Source: Bacteroidota bacterium
GTDB taxonomy: Bacteria; Bacteroidota; Bacteroidia; UBA4408
Length of the DNA: 64,000 nucleotides
Reading direction: 5' to 3'
Assembly (NCBI GenBank): GCA_016721765.1
Contig: JADKHO010000002.1
Location: 496,001 to 560,000, forward strand
Part shown: positions 7,276-15,913 of the stretch, one piece after another
Layout of the letters: every line of letters begins with the position of its first letter
Position numbering within the stretch: the first letter of the stretch is position 1
Translations under genes and position numbers: made by a program
Notes under the pieces: model-generated
Seen by the model: only the letters and a program-made list of their open reading frames with translations
The model's database searches: none
Told to the model about the DNA's origin: nothing

Positions 7276-8709
7276 ATGAAATTTTCCATCCCTGAAAAAG
7301 AAAGAGATTCCATTCTCAATGAATTAAAAACCGCAAACATTGCGTTTCAAAATATTTACCCCGGTGATTTGCCTGATCGGCAACCGGTGCACACGGTTTA
7401 TGGAGGAGCCAATTTGTTTAAAAGCGATAGCACTGTAAAAATGGGCAAGGGTGCACTTAAAAGTTTTGTAACCAATGCTCCAAATTTTGCCATCCTCGCC
7501 AAAGTATTGGAATTAAAGGGATACCAAAGTTTGCCTGATACGGAATCACAAGTTAAAGAGTTGGAACAACGGTTAGAAAAACTGAGCGATGAAGCACGTA
7601 AAGCAGATTTGGCTTGGCTTCCCTACACAGTTTACAAAAAAATTATTGCTAAACTGGAGCAGGAAGCAGTAGAAGATTTTAGGATCGATTTTGAAGATGG
7701 TTTTGGAAACCGCCCGGATGACGAAGAAGATGCAACTGCAGTGACTGCCGCAACCGAACTGGCCAAGGGAATGAAAGATAAAACAATTCCTCCTTTTATC
7801 GGAATTCGAATTAAACCCTTCACTGAAGATTTGAAAGCAAGAGGCGTTCGCACCCTTGATATTTTTGTTAGTACTTTATTAGAAAAAAGTGGCGGAAAAC
7901 TACCTGCTAATTTTGTAGTAATGCTGCCTAAAGTCACCATTCCAGAGCAAATTGAAGCCATTGTAAAACTCTTTGAACTAATCGAAAAAGCAAATCAATT
8001 GCCAAGCGGTTCCTTGAAAATGGAAATGATGGTGGAAGCCACTCAAGCGGTGATGGACGCAGACGGAAAAAATCCATTGCTAAAATTAATTCGTGCCGGA
8101 AAAGGCCGTTGTATCGCAGCCCATTTTGGAACTTATGATTATACCGCATCTTGCAACATCACTGCAAAATACCAAACCATGGATCATGAAGTGTGTGATT
8201 TTGCGCATCACATGACTCGCGTTGCATTGGGCGGAACAGGTATCATGCTGAGCGATGGTGCTACCAATGTAATGCCTGTTGGTCCGCACAGAGGTGATAA
8301 CCTTACACTGGAACAAGAAATAGAAAACCGCAGAGTGGTGCACAATGCCTGGAAATTAGGATATGGACATACTATGCATTCCTTGATTAATGGATTTTAT
8401 CAGGGTTGGGATTTAAATCCGGCACAATTTCCAATGCGTTATGCTGCAACCTATACATTCTTTTTAGAAAGCTATGAAGATGCTGCTGTGCGCTTGCGAA
8501 ATTTTGTTGAAAAAGCTGCACAGGCTACCCTTTCGGGAGATGTGTTTGACGATGCGGCAACCGGACAAGGTTTACTTAATTATTTTTTACGTGCTTTAAA
8601 CTGCGGCGCCATCACCGAAAAGGAAGTACTGGAAACTGGACTTACACTTGATGAAATCCGAAGCCGCTCTTTTTATAAAATTTTGGTTGGAAGAAGAACG
8701 AAGAAATAA
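7276..8709 (+). CDS. DUF6986 protein, HpcH/HpaI aldolase/citrate lyase superfamily
   Basis: A 477-residue protein related to the citrate lyase beta/malate synthase TIM-barrel superfamily. Motifs consistent with a Mg-dependent enolate-forming enzyme are the acidic DFRIDFEDGFGNRPDDEEDA (about 134-153), IGIRIKPF and MEMMVEATQAVMDADG. Homologues are, to my knowledge, often placed beside ureide genes. It lies 68 bases after the HIU hydrolase on the same strand and is probably cotranscribed. I infer a reaction on glyoxylate (for example condensation, as malate synthase would do) or on ureidoglycolate, but the substrate is not established. The homology and neighbourhood are clear; the exact function is not. 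Confidence 0.75.
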   Translation: MKFSIPEKERDSILNELKTANIAFQNIYPGDLPDRQPVHTVYGGANLFKSDSTVKMGKGALKSFVTNAPNFAILAKVLELKGYQSLPDTESQVKELEQRLEKLSDEARKADLAWLPYTVYKKIIAKLEQEAVEDFRIDFEDGFGNRPDDEEDATAVTAATELAKGMKDKTIPPFIGIRIKPFTEDLKARGVRTLDIFVSTLLEKSGGKLPANFVVMLPKVTIPEQIEAIVKLFELIEKANQLPSGSLKMEMMVEATQAVMDADGKNPLLKLIRAGKGRCIAAHFGTYDYTASCNITAKYQTMDHEVCDFAHHMTRVALGGTGIMLSDGATNVMPVGPHRGDNLTLEQEIENRRVVHNAWKLGYGHTMHSLINGFYQGWDLNPAQFPMRYAATYTFFLESYEDAAVRLRNFVEKAAQATLSGDVFDDAATGQGLLNYFLRALNCGAITEKEVLETGLTLDEIRSRSFYKILVGRRTKK

Positions 8710-8841
8710 ATCATCCAAAAATTATTAGGTGCAATTCCAATGGAAGAAATGGATGTTTTAATTCATCCCTTGCGTCAAGAACTAATTGTAAATCCGCAGC
8801 ATCCCTATTATGCGCAGCTAAAAATGAAAAAAGTGCATTAA
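8710..8841 (+). pseudogene. Open frame continuing past the DUF6986 stop; gene relic or C-terminal tail
   Basis: Directly after the TAA at 8707-8709 the same frame stays open for 43 codons, to a TAA at 8839. It has protein-like content (LLGAIPMEEMDVLIHPLRQE, NPQHPYYAQLKM), unlike the usual A+T-rich spacer. An internal ATG at 8740 could start a 33-residue peptide. It overlaps the stop of the convergent DEAD-box helicase by four bases. I do not recognise the family. It may be the remaining C-terminus of a deleted gene, or a tail reached by readthrough. Confidence 0.35.
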
Positions 8842-10043
8842 ACCTTTTTCTTAAAAAATTTACGTTTGCCTTTAAAAACAGGCTTGGCGCTTTGTTCAGG
8901 ATTATAGGCCGGGCTTATGCCGATGGATTCGGGTAACTGACGCTTAACCAATTCCTTTTCAATTAATTTTTCGATGCGCGGAATGAGGTATTGTTCCCTT
9001 TCGTTTATAAACGTGATGGCCACCCCATTTGAGGAAGCTCTGGCGGTACGGCCAACACGATGCACATAATCTTCGGCATCTTGCGGAACATCGTAATTCA
9101 CCACATGACTTAGGTTTTCGATATCGATGCCGCGCGATAAAATATCCGTTGCAACTAAAATACTAATTCTGCGGCTTTTAAAATCTTGTAAGATACTTTC
9201 ACGCTCTTGTTGCGTGCGATCAGAATTTATTCCGCCTGCTTTAAAGCCCAATTTATTTAGAGAACGCACAATATCACTCACATTGCTTTTTCGAGAAGTA
9301 AAAATTATCATGCTCTCAATTTCCTTTTCCTTAAAGAGAAATTCCAACAAGGCAATTTTCTGTTTATCCCCAACCAAATATGTGATTTGCTCAATCTTTT
9401 CAGCTGGCTTGGAAATCGACAATGCAATTTGCTCAGGGTTTCTGAGAATTTGATTGGCGAGCTCTCTAATTTTGGGTGGCATCGTTGCAGAAAACATCAA
9501 GGTTTGTCTACCTTTTGGAACGGTATGAATTATTTTCATAATGTCGTCAAAGAAGCCCATGTCCAGCATTTTGTCGGCTTCATCAAGCACCAACATTTCT
9601 ACTTTAGTTAAATCCACATAGCCCATAGCCATGTGCGAAATTAAACGACCGGGTGTTGCAATAACTACATCCACTCCATTCACCATTGCATTTTTTTGAT
9701 TGTCCCATACATCACCTTGTCCACCGCCATACACAGCAATAGAGGTCACCGGAAGAAAATAAGAAAATCCTTCCAACTGTTCGTCAATTTGCTTTGCAAG
9801 TTCACGGGTAGGAACCAATACTAAACAGCGAATGAAATGTTTTTCAATTTCAGTTAGCTTATTTAACACGGGTATTAAAAATGCGCCAGTTTTACCGGTT
9901 CCGGTTTGTGCGCATGCTATTAAATCTTTGTGTTGTAAAATTAATGGAATGGCTTGTTGTTGAATGGGTGTAGCCTGTTTGTATCCCATAGAGGCGATGC
10001 TCTCAATTAAGCTTTCGCTCAGGTCAAAATCTTCGAAATTCAA
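8838..10043 (-). CDS. DEAD-box ATP-dependent RNA helicase (RhlE-like)
   Basis: A 401-residue helicase for RNA unwinding in ribosome assembly or mRNA decay. All core motifs are visible: N-terminal F and Q motif (TPIQQQAIP), Walker A AQTGTGKT (45-52), PTRELA (78-83), GG, TPGR (130-133), DEAD (154-157), SAT (185-187), IIFTSRK, VATDILSRGID and HRVGRTAR. The short basic tail KPVFKGKRKFFKKKV is typical of the RhlE group in Bacteroidota and likely contacts RNA. It is a single-gene unit reading leftward. Confidence 0.93.
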   Translation of the reverse strand: MNFEDFDLSESLIESIASMGYKQATPIQQQAIPLILQHKDLIACAQTGTGKTGAFLIPVLNKLTEIEKHFIRCLVLVPTRELAKQIDEQLEGFSYFLPVTSIAVYGGGQGDVWDNQKNAMVNGVDVVIATPGRLISHMAMGYVDLTKVEMLVLDEADKMLDMGFFDDIMKIIHTVPKGRQTLMFSATMPPKIRELANQILRNPEQIALSISKPAEKIEQITYLVGDKQKIALLEFLFKEKEIESMIIFTSRKSNVSDIVRSLNKLGFKAGGINSDRTQQERESILQDFKSRRISILVATDILSRGIDIENLSHVVNYDVPQDAEDYVHRVGRTARASSNGVAITFINEREQYLIPRIEKLIEKELVKRQLPESIGISPAYNPEQSAKPVFKGKRKFFKKKV

Positions 10044-10146
10044 TTTGGTATTTTATTATTAGGAATGCAAATATCGCAAAAATATGCGATTGTATTGTAA
10101 TGCTTTTAAGTATTGGTAGTATGAATGCTTGTTGCTTGAGTAATAA

Positions 10147-11055
10147 CTAAAGTGCACATGCAATCTGCGCTCCCAAACGTGCATTGTTTTTAACTAAAGC
10201 AATATTAGCATCCAAACTCTCTCCTTTCGTTTGTTTGGCTATGTAACTAAGCAAGAAAGGAGTTACTTTTTTACCGGTGATATTATTTTTCTTCGCCTCA
10301 GTTAAAGCCTCCGAAATATATTTCTCAATTTTTTCATAAGGCACTTCATTTGTTTTGGGAATAGGATTGGCAATCATAACCGACCCATTCAATCCCAATT
10401 CCCATTTTGTGCGGAGCAAAGCTGCAATTTCAGTTGCACTGTCTAATCGAAGTGGCGAAGTATATGCGCTTTCACGTGAATAAAAACTTGGAAAGGTATC
10501 TTGCCCAAATGTTACCACCGGCACACCCAATGTTTCCAGATACTCCAGGGTCAATCCAATATCTAAAATCGACTTCACTCCTGCTGAAACTACCGCTACT
10601 GAGGTATTCGCCATTTCTGTCAAATCAGCCGAAATATCCATAGTGTTCTCCGCTTCGCGATGCACGCCGCCAATTCCACCGGTAACAAAAATCTTAATTC
10701 CGGCCATGCTTGCTATTCGCATTGTTGCGGCTACAGTAGTTGCACCAGGAATTTTTTTTGACACCACAAAAGGCATATCGCGCAAACTCACTTTCCACAC
10801 GTCCTTTGCTGTTCCTAAAAATTCGAGCTGCTCAGCATTTAAACCCACACACAGTTTTCCATCAAGCAGTGCAATAGTAGCCGGGATAGCGCCATTTTCA
10901 CGCACAATATTTTCGACTTCAATAGCTGTTTGTACATTGCGGGGATAAGGCATTCCATGTGCAATGATGGTACTCTCTAATGCAACCACCGGTTTATTGA
11001 CAGCAAGTGCCTGCGCTACCTCAGGTTGTATATTTAAGTATTCTTTATACTTCAT
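10147..11055 (-). CDS. psuG: Pseudouridine-5'-phosphate glycosidase
   Basis: Cleaves the C-glycosidic bond of pseudouridine 5'-phosphate to uracil and ribose 5-phosphate during RNA turnover. The 302-residue protein matches the family over its full length: VVALESTIIAHGMPYPRN near the N-terminus, PATIALLDGKLCVGL, TVAATMRIASMAGIKIFVTGG, GVHREAENTMDISADL and the C-terminal NIALVKNNARLGAQIA. The partner kinase PsuK, often adjacent or fused, is not next to it here. Confidence 0.95.
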   Translation of the reverse strand: MKYKEYLNIQPEVAQALAVNKPVVALESTIIAHGMPYPRNVQTAIEVENIVRENGAIPATIALLDGKLCVGLNAEQLEFLGTAKDVWKVSLRDMPFVVSKKIPGATTVAATMRIASMAGIKIFVTGGIGGVHREAENTMDISADLTEMANTSVAVVSAGVKSILDIGLTLEYLETLGVPVVTFGQDTFPSFYSRESAYTSPLRLDSATEIAALLRTKWELGLNGSVMIANPIPKTNEVPYEKIEKYISEALTEAKKNNITGKKVTPFLLSYIAKQTKGESLDANIALVKNNARLGAQIACAL

Positions 11056-11287
11056 AACTTAAGTGTGTCGGCGAAAGTAAGTAAGATTTGGGAATTCCTA
11101 ATATTAACCCAAGGCAAAGAAATAGAAAAATCGTAATGTTCTTTTCTCCATAAAAAGAAAAGCGAACTCTGAATTGAAAGCTAAAAAGACTTTTTAAATA
11201 ATTTTATCAAATCCATAAGAGATAAATTATTTTAATTATGTTTAAAATATTGTAATACTATTTATTCCCCATTACTCCTATCCAAAA

Positions 11288-12532
11288 ATGCAAAGTTGTT
11301 ACTACCTTATTTTGCGTCTGTATTATTTTTTGATTCGGCTGACAAGCCCATTTAATCGAAAAGCTGCATTATGGATTAAGGGAAGGAAAAATTGGGAAGT
11401 TCAACTTTCAAAACATATAAAAAAAAATGAAAGTTGGATCTGGTTTCATTGTGCTTCATTGGGTGAATTTGAAGATGCATGTGAGGTTTTTTTTAAATTG
11501 AAACAATCCTTTTCAACAAAAAAAACTATCCTAACTGTATTTTCACCCTCAGCCTTTGAGGTACTAAAAAACACCAAGTATTTCGATTTGATTTTTTATT
11601 TACCGCTCGACACACCTATCCAAGCAAAAAAATTTATATCTCTTCTTAAACCAGAATTTGCAGTATTTAGTCGTTCCGAACTTTGGTTTAATTTTCTTAA
11701 TGAACTTTCTAAAAAAAACATTCCGGCATTTTTGATTTCATTGAGGCTAAGCAAAAACAGTAATTTTCTAAAAAGTCCCTTTAAAAATTGGTACCGCAAT
11801 TGTTTTAACTCATTTGATTTCATTTTTTGTCAAGATAGTGAAACCAAGCATTTACTAGAATCGAATTTTTCTTACAAAAGCACTATTTTCAGCGGAAATA
11901 CCCGTTTTGAGCGAATACAAAATCAATCCATGCTGGAACAAAAACTAACCCAAATTGAAGAATTTGCAGCCTCCAATTTTGTGATTGTTTTTGGAAGCAG
12001 TTTGCCGCGAGAAGAAAAAATGTTTTATGAAATATATCCAAAACTAAAAGCCTTTAAAATAAAATGGATACTTGTTCCGCATGAACCGGAAAAATCATCC
12101 TTGCATAAAATGTTTGGAGCAGATAATTGCATTCTTTATTCAGAAATGAATAAGCTTACCAAGTTTCACGACATACTAATCATTGACACTGTGGGCTTAC
12201 TCAAAACCATTTACAAGTATGCAAATTTTGCAATAATTGGAGGAGGGTTTAATCGAATCGGTATTCATAACATTATCGAACCTGCAGTATATGGAGTTCC
12301 TGTGGCATTTGGGCCAAATCATAAAAACTATTCAGAAGCGAATTATTTACTTCAATTGGGTGCAGCAAGCATTTTTACAACTAGCGACGAACTATTAAAA
12401 ATAATTAAACAACAAGTATTTTCGCCAACGCCTGATAACTTAAAATTAGCAATTAAACAATTTGTCGACAAGGATATAACTGCTAGCTCAAGGATAGTAG
12501 ATACCATTCTTTCAAAAATACATAGGCTTTAA
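11288..12532 (+). CDS. waaA: 3-deoxy-D-manno-octulosonic acid (Kdo) transferase
   Basis: Transfers Kdo from CMP-Kdo to lipid A precursor at the inner membrane during lipopolysaccharide synthesis. The 414-residue GT-B protein has an N-terminal hydrophobic anchor (about 4-20), the catalytic segment WFHCASLGEFEDACE (Glu60 as the expected base) and FFLI-type core strands. The C-terminal donor-binding motifs are WILVPHEPEKS, IIDTVGLL, AIIGGGFNRIGIHNIIEPA and FGPNHKNY. It is followed by, and overlaps by four bases, a convergent nucleotidyltransferase gene. Confidence 0.93.
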   Translation: MQSCYYLILRLYYFLIRLTSPFNRKAALWIKGRKNWEVQLSKHIKKNESWIWFHCASLGEFEDACEVFFKLKQSFSTKKTILTVFSPSAFEVLKNTKYFDLIFYLPLDTPIQAKKFISLLKPEFAVFSRSELWFNFLNELSKKNIPAFLISLRLSKNSNFLKSPFKNWYRNCFNSFDFIFCQDSETKHLLESNFSYKSTIFSGNTRFERIQNQSMLEQKLTQIEEFAASNFVIVFGSSLPREEKMFYEIYPKLKAFKIKWILVPHEPEKSSLHKMFGADNCILYSEMNKLTKFHDILIIDTVGLLKTIYKYANFAIIGGGFNRIGIHNIIEPAVYGVPVAFGPNHKNYSEANYLLQLGAASIFTTSDELLKIIKQQVFSPTPDNLKLAIKQFVDKDITASSRIVDTILSKIHRL

Positions 12533-13203
12533 AATACAAATTGCATTTTATTCATGTAAATCAATTTTGCCAATAAAAAATCTTCTTCAAAATCAATGTC
12601 AATGCTTTCGAAACTTGACATTGCGAAGAGTTGAGGGCGCATGCCAACCCTACTCTTGTGCGCTTCAAAAAAGGAAGTCCTGCTAAATAAAAAAATATTC
12701 GAGTTTTCAATGTTAATTGGAGGCAACATTTGCGTTTTTTCCAACTTCTCATTACTGTGATTTATAGGATTTCCACAATAATCATAAGCTCTTTTTTTAA
12801 TTTGTTGTACACTCAGTAAAGAATCAAAGGTTGAAAGCATATCAAAATAATTTTTAATTGAAGCTTGAATAGTTTTTACAGTTAACAAGGGATTGGTGAC
12901 ATGAGTCTGCAAAAAATATTCACCTTGCACTTGAGATAAATCATATTCAATAATCGAATTCATTGTTATTTCATTCCCAATTAAATGTGGCGGTCTATCA
13001 ATAATAATTGCTTTTGAATAGCGTAATGAACAATCTTCTTTAATTAATTTTGAATCTGTATCAATAACTATATTTGTTATTTCATTCATACCTTGCAAGG
13101 TATCCAAAACAATTTGATACATTGGTTGTCCGCAAAAATCCAGAAAATTTTTGTTTTTAAGTCGCTCTGACTCTTGTTTTATTGGAACTAGTGCTGTTAA
13201 CAT
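12529..13203 (-). CDS. Acylneuraminate cytidylyltransferase family protein (CMP-sugar synthetase)
   Basis: Activates an acidic sugar with CTP. The 224-residue Rossmann-type protein starts with a variant of the NTP loop, ALVPIKQESERLKNKNF, followed by QPMYQIVLDTL. HVTNPLLTVKTIQASI and the C-terminal SIDIDFEEDFLLAKLIY match NeuA-like enzymes better than KdsB. It abuts waaA in convergent orientation, so a Kdo or related nonulosonate role in surface polysaccharide is plausible, but the sugar cannot be named from sequence. The loop lacks the usual Gly-rich ARGGSK form, which is worth noting. Confidence 0.75.
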   Translation of the reverse strand: MLTALVPIKQESERLKNKNFLDFCGQPMYQIVLDTLQGMNEITNIVIDTDSKLIKEDCSLRYSKAIIIDRPPHLIGNEITMNSIIEYDLSQVQGEYFLQTHVTNPLLTVKTIQASIKNYFDMLSTFDSLLSVQQIKKRAYDYCGNPINHSNEKLEKTQMLPPINIENSNIFLFSRTSFFEAHKSRVGMRPQLFAMSSFESIDIDFEEDFLLAKLIYMNKMQFVF

Positions 13204-13452
13204 AAATTACCGGATAGTGTTCAACAAAAATATAAAAAACCCTTAGGTCATAACATTCATATATTGCAAGGTTTATTGCATGAAATAATCCAACAAGATA
13301 AAGGTTAGCAGGTAAAAGCTTAATTCGCGAGTAAATTGAATTATTAAATTAATTTTGGTTTGTATTTAGAGTAATAAATTCCACCTCCAAATTCTATTTA
13401 TAATTTGTTCATAGTTTTTTGCAAGATCACCTTCAAACATTCAAATACTTTC

Positions 13453-13878
13453 ATGCCAGAAAAAAAATCAAAGCTCGCAGTCATAAAAACAAAACCCACT
13501 CAATCCAGTGTGGAAGATTTTATTAATAAAATATCGGATGTGCAAAAACGAAAGGATTGTTTTGTGCTGCTCGATATGATGCAAAAAGCAAGTGGCGAAG
13601 CTCCGGTATTGTGGAGCAGTGCATTGATAGGCTTTGGAAATAAACGCTACAAAAGCCCCGCTACCAGGAGAGAAGTTGACTGGCTTAAAATTGGATTTTC
13701 ACCTCGAAAAGCAAATCTTTCCCTCTATCTCAACACCAGCCTCAAACAGCATGAAAGTGCCTTTAGTAAGTTGGGGAAGCATAAAACGGGTGTAGGCTGC
13801 CTCTATATTAATAAACTGGAAGAAATTGATTTAAAGGTTTTGAAACAAATTATTGTTGCATCCTTAAATCCAAATTAA
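13453..13878 (+). CDS. DUF1801 domain protein (paralogue 1)
   Basis: A 141-residue cytoplasmic protein of the DUF1801/YdhG-like fold. Recognisable segments are SSVEDFINKI, SALIGFGNKRYKS, DWLKIGFSPRKANLSLYL and LGKHKTGVGCLYINKLEEID. The frame extends upstream to a TTG at 13405, but the ATG at 13453 precedes the conserved region and matches the start of the second copy. A clear paralogue lies at 20899-21291. The molecular function of this family is poorly defined. Confidence 0.8.
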   Translation: MPEKKSKLAVIKTKPTQSSVEDFINKISDVQKRKDCFVLLDMMQKASGEAPVLWSSALIGFGNKRYKSPATRREVDWLKIGFSPRKANLSLYLNTSLKQHESAFSKLGKHKTGVGCLYINKLEEIDLKVLKQIIVASLNPN

Positions 13879-13977
13879 TTAAGCTTTTTGTGAAAGGCGT
13901 TTAAAGAAGCTTATATTTTCTATTCAATTATTGAAACAATCTAATAACTCCCATACAGTAATGCAATTTTTAAACGT

Positions 13978-14367
13978 ATGAAACAACAAATTTTTCAAAT
14001 AAGCCTAGTCGTAAATGACTATGATGAGGCAATTGCATTTTACACACAAAAATTAGGATTCAATTTATTGGAAGATAGCGTTCTTTCCGAAACAAAACGG
14101 TGGGTGCGAGTTGCCCCAAAAGGCTCGAATGATTGCTGTTTACTTTTAGCCAAGGCAGTTAATGAGGAACAAAAAAGAAGTATAGGAAATCAAACCGGTG
14201 GCCGCGTATTTTTATTTTTAAACACCGATAATTTTCAGCGGGATTTTGATATTCTTGTCAATAATGGAGTCCAAATTGTGCGCCAACCGGTTAAGGAAAC
14301 GTGGGGAACAGTGGCCGTCTTTGCCGACCTCTACGGAAATCTTTGGGACCTTATTGAACCTGTTTAA
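13978..14367 (+). CDS. VOC family (glyoxalase/bleomycin-resistance fold) protein
   Basis: A 129-residue single-domain vicinal-oxygen-chelate protein with paired beta-alpha-beta-beta-beta modules. ISLVVNDYDEAIAFYTQKLG opens the first module; FADLYGNLWDLIEP, with the closing Glu metal-ligand position, ends the second. Proteins of this size act as glyoxalases, dioxygenases or drug-binding proteins, and the substrate cannot be told. It follows DUF1801 by about 100 bases and may be cotranscribed. Confidence 0.85.
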   Translation: MKQQIFQISLVVNDYDEAIAFYTQKLGFNLLEDSVLSETKRWVRVAPKGSNDCCLLLAKAVNEEQKRSIGNQTGGRVFLFLNTDNFQRDFDILVNNGVQIVRQPVKETWGTVAVFADLYGNLWDLIEPV

Positions 14368-14513
14368 AAATATTGTTTAAGACACCAAACACAAATGCAA
14401 ATCAAATAATGCAGCATTTCCTAATCAATAGGATGCGTGAAAAGTCACCGGAATTTCATTGGCAAAAAGTAAGAATTGATAAAAAAGGTTCAAATGACTA
14501 ACCTTTACAGCGT

Positions 14514-14521
14514 TAACTTTG
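14514..14521 (+). promoter_or_regulatory. -7 promoter box for the ankyrin-repeat gene
   Basis: TAACTTTG matches TAnnTTTG exactly and lies 40 bases before the ATG at 14562. No convincing -33 TTG is seen at the expected distance. Confidence 0.45.
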
Positions 14522-14561
14522 ATACAACTTTCTATATTATCAAAAGTTAAAAACATATCAA

Positions 14562-15734
14562 ATGAGAAATCTACTCAAAGTTCTGGTTACCTTAACCATT
14601 CTGATCCTAACACAAATAAAATCATTTGCCGGTGCTACCGAAGATTTATGGACTGCCCTTAAAGGTGCAAATTACCCCAATGCTTTAGCAGCTATATCCG
14701 CCGGCGCAGATGTAAAAAATTTAGACCCTGCTTTTGGAACACCACTCAATTTTGCTTCTTGTTGGGCAGATGAAGAAGTTGTGAAAGCCTTAATCGAAGC
14801 TAAATCAGATGTAAATTTTATCGCACCTGCTAATGGATACAATCCGCTTACTAATGCTGCTGCATGGGGAAACATTGATGCAATGAAATTCTTAATTGCA
14901 GCAGGCTCTAATGTAAAAAACAAGGATAAATTTGGGCAACCAATGCTAGCTTCTGCGTCAGGAAGTTCAAGGCTCGAAGTCCTAAAAATATTAGTTGAGG
15001 CAGGTGCTGATCCATCTGAAAAATATACGTTTAGCGGACAAAAAGATCTTTCGCTTTTAAATGCGCTTTTTGTGGTGAAAGAGCCGGCCGATAAAGTAGC
15101 TTTGTTAAAAACGATTGCAGGATCCCTCGCAAAAATGGGAGTTACTTTTCCACCACGCATCACTAATGCGCAAGAAAGTGATTTTTCAACTGTCGAAGAA
15201 CTTGGCAAATTCATTATCGATAAAGGTGCGGACGCCAATCAAAAAAATGGCGGCTGGGGAAGCATTCTTGGACAAGCCTGCGATTTAGAGAAAACAGGAT
15301 TGGTAAAGGCCTTAATTTATGGAAAAGCGGATGTCAATTATGCAAAGGGAGAATTTGGCAGAACCCCCTTATTTTATGCTTGCTCAAAAGGAAATGCTGC
15401 TGTTCTGGAAACCTTGTTAGAAGCTAAACCCGATTTGAATAAACTTTCGGTAACGAGTGTTGACAAACACTACCTAAAACTCACTCCGCTCATGATGGCC
15501 TCTGCAATGGGATTTGACGCATGTGTTGAAAAATTATGCATGGCCGGTGCCGATGTAAATTTAATCTCCACAAAAGTAGAACATACCAATGAATATTCAG
15601 GTGGAGAAAGCTATCATGTTAAAACTACTTTTAAAGACACCGCACTTTCATTTGCAGATGCAAACGATAGAAGCAGCACAGTTACCCTCCTCAAAAAATA
15701 TGGAGCACTTTTACCAAAAGAAGTAAAAAAGTAA
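14562..15734 (+). CDS. Secreted ankyrin-repeat protein
   Basis: A 390-residue protein with an N-terminal signal peptide (about 1-24, cleavage near SFAGA), so it is exported to the periplasm or beyond. Two blocks of ankyrin repeats follow: residues about 25-150 (AAISAGADVKNLD, ALIEAKSDVNF, FLIAAGSNVKNKDKFGQP, ILVEAGADP) and about 215-385 (FIIDKGADANQKNGG, LIYGKADVNYAKGEFGRTPL, LLEAKPDLN, CMAGADVNLIS). These mediate protein binding and no catalytic domain is evident. It has no T9SS tail. Its own promoter lies upstream and it appears monocistronic. Confidence 0.88.
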   Translation: MRNLLKVLVTLTILILTQIKSFAGATEDLWTALKGANYPNALAAISAGADVKNLDPAFGTPLNFASCWADEEVVKALIEAKSDVNFIAPANGYNPLTNAAAWGNIDAMKFLIAAGSNVKNKDKFGQPMLASASGSSRLEVLKILVEAGADPSEKYTFSGQKDLSLLNALFVVKEPADKVALLKTIAGSLAKMGVTFPPRITNAQESDFSTVEELGKFIIDKGADANQKNGGWGSILGQACDLEKTGLVKALIYGKADVNYAKGEFGRTPLFYACSKGNAAVLETLLEAKPDLNKLSVTSVDKHYLKLTPLMMASAMGFDACVEKLCMAGADVNLISTKVEHTNEYSGGESYHVKTTFKDTALSFADANDRSSTVTLLKKYGALLPKEVKK

Positions 15735-15879
15735 ATCCTATTTTATAAAGCCATCAGTCTGTTTCAAAATTATTGAGCATAATCAGTATGCCCGAAATCT
15801 GATTCAAGATTCAATTTTCTATACTTGTAAAAACATCCCTAATGTTAGGCAGGCATAATGCTTCGACTAATTGAATTTG

Positions 15880-15887
15880 TATTTTTG
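15880..15887 (+). promoter_or_regulatory. -7 promoter box for the HAF-repeat T9SS gene
   Basis: TATTTTTG matches TAnnTTTG exactly, 26 bases before the ATG at 15914. A convincing -33 element is not seen. Confidence 0.45.
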
Positions 15888-15913
15888 CAAAAATTTAAAT
15901 CCAAAAAAATACA

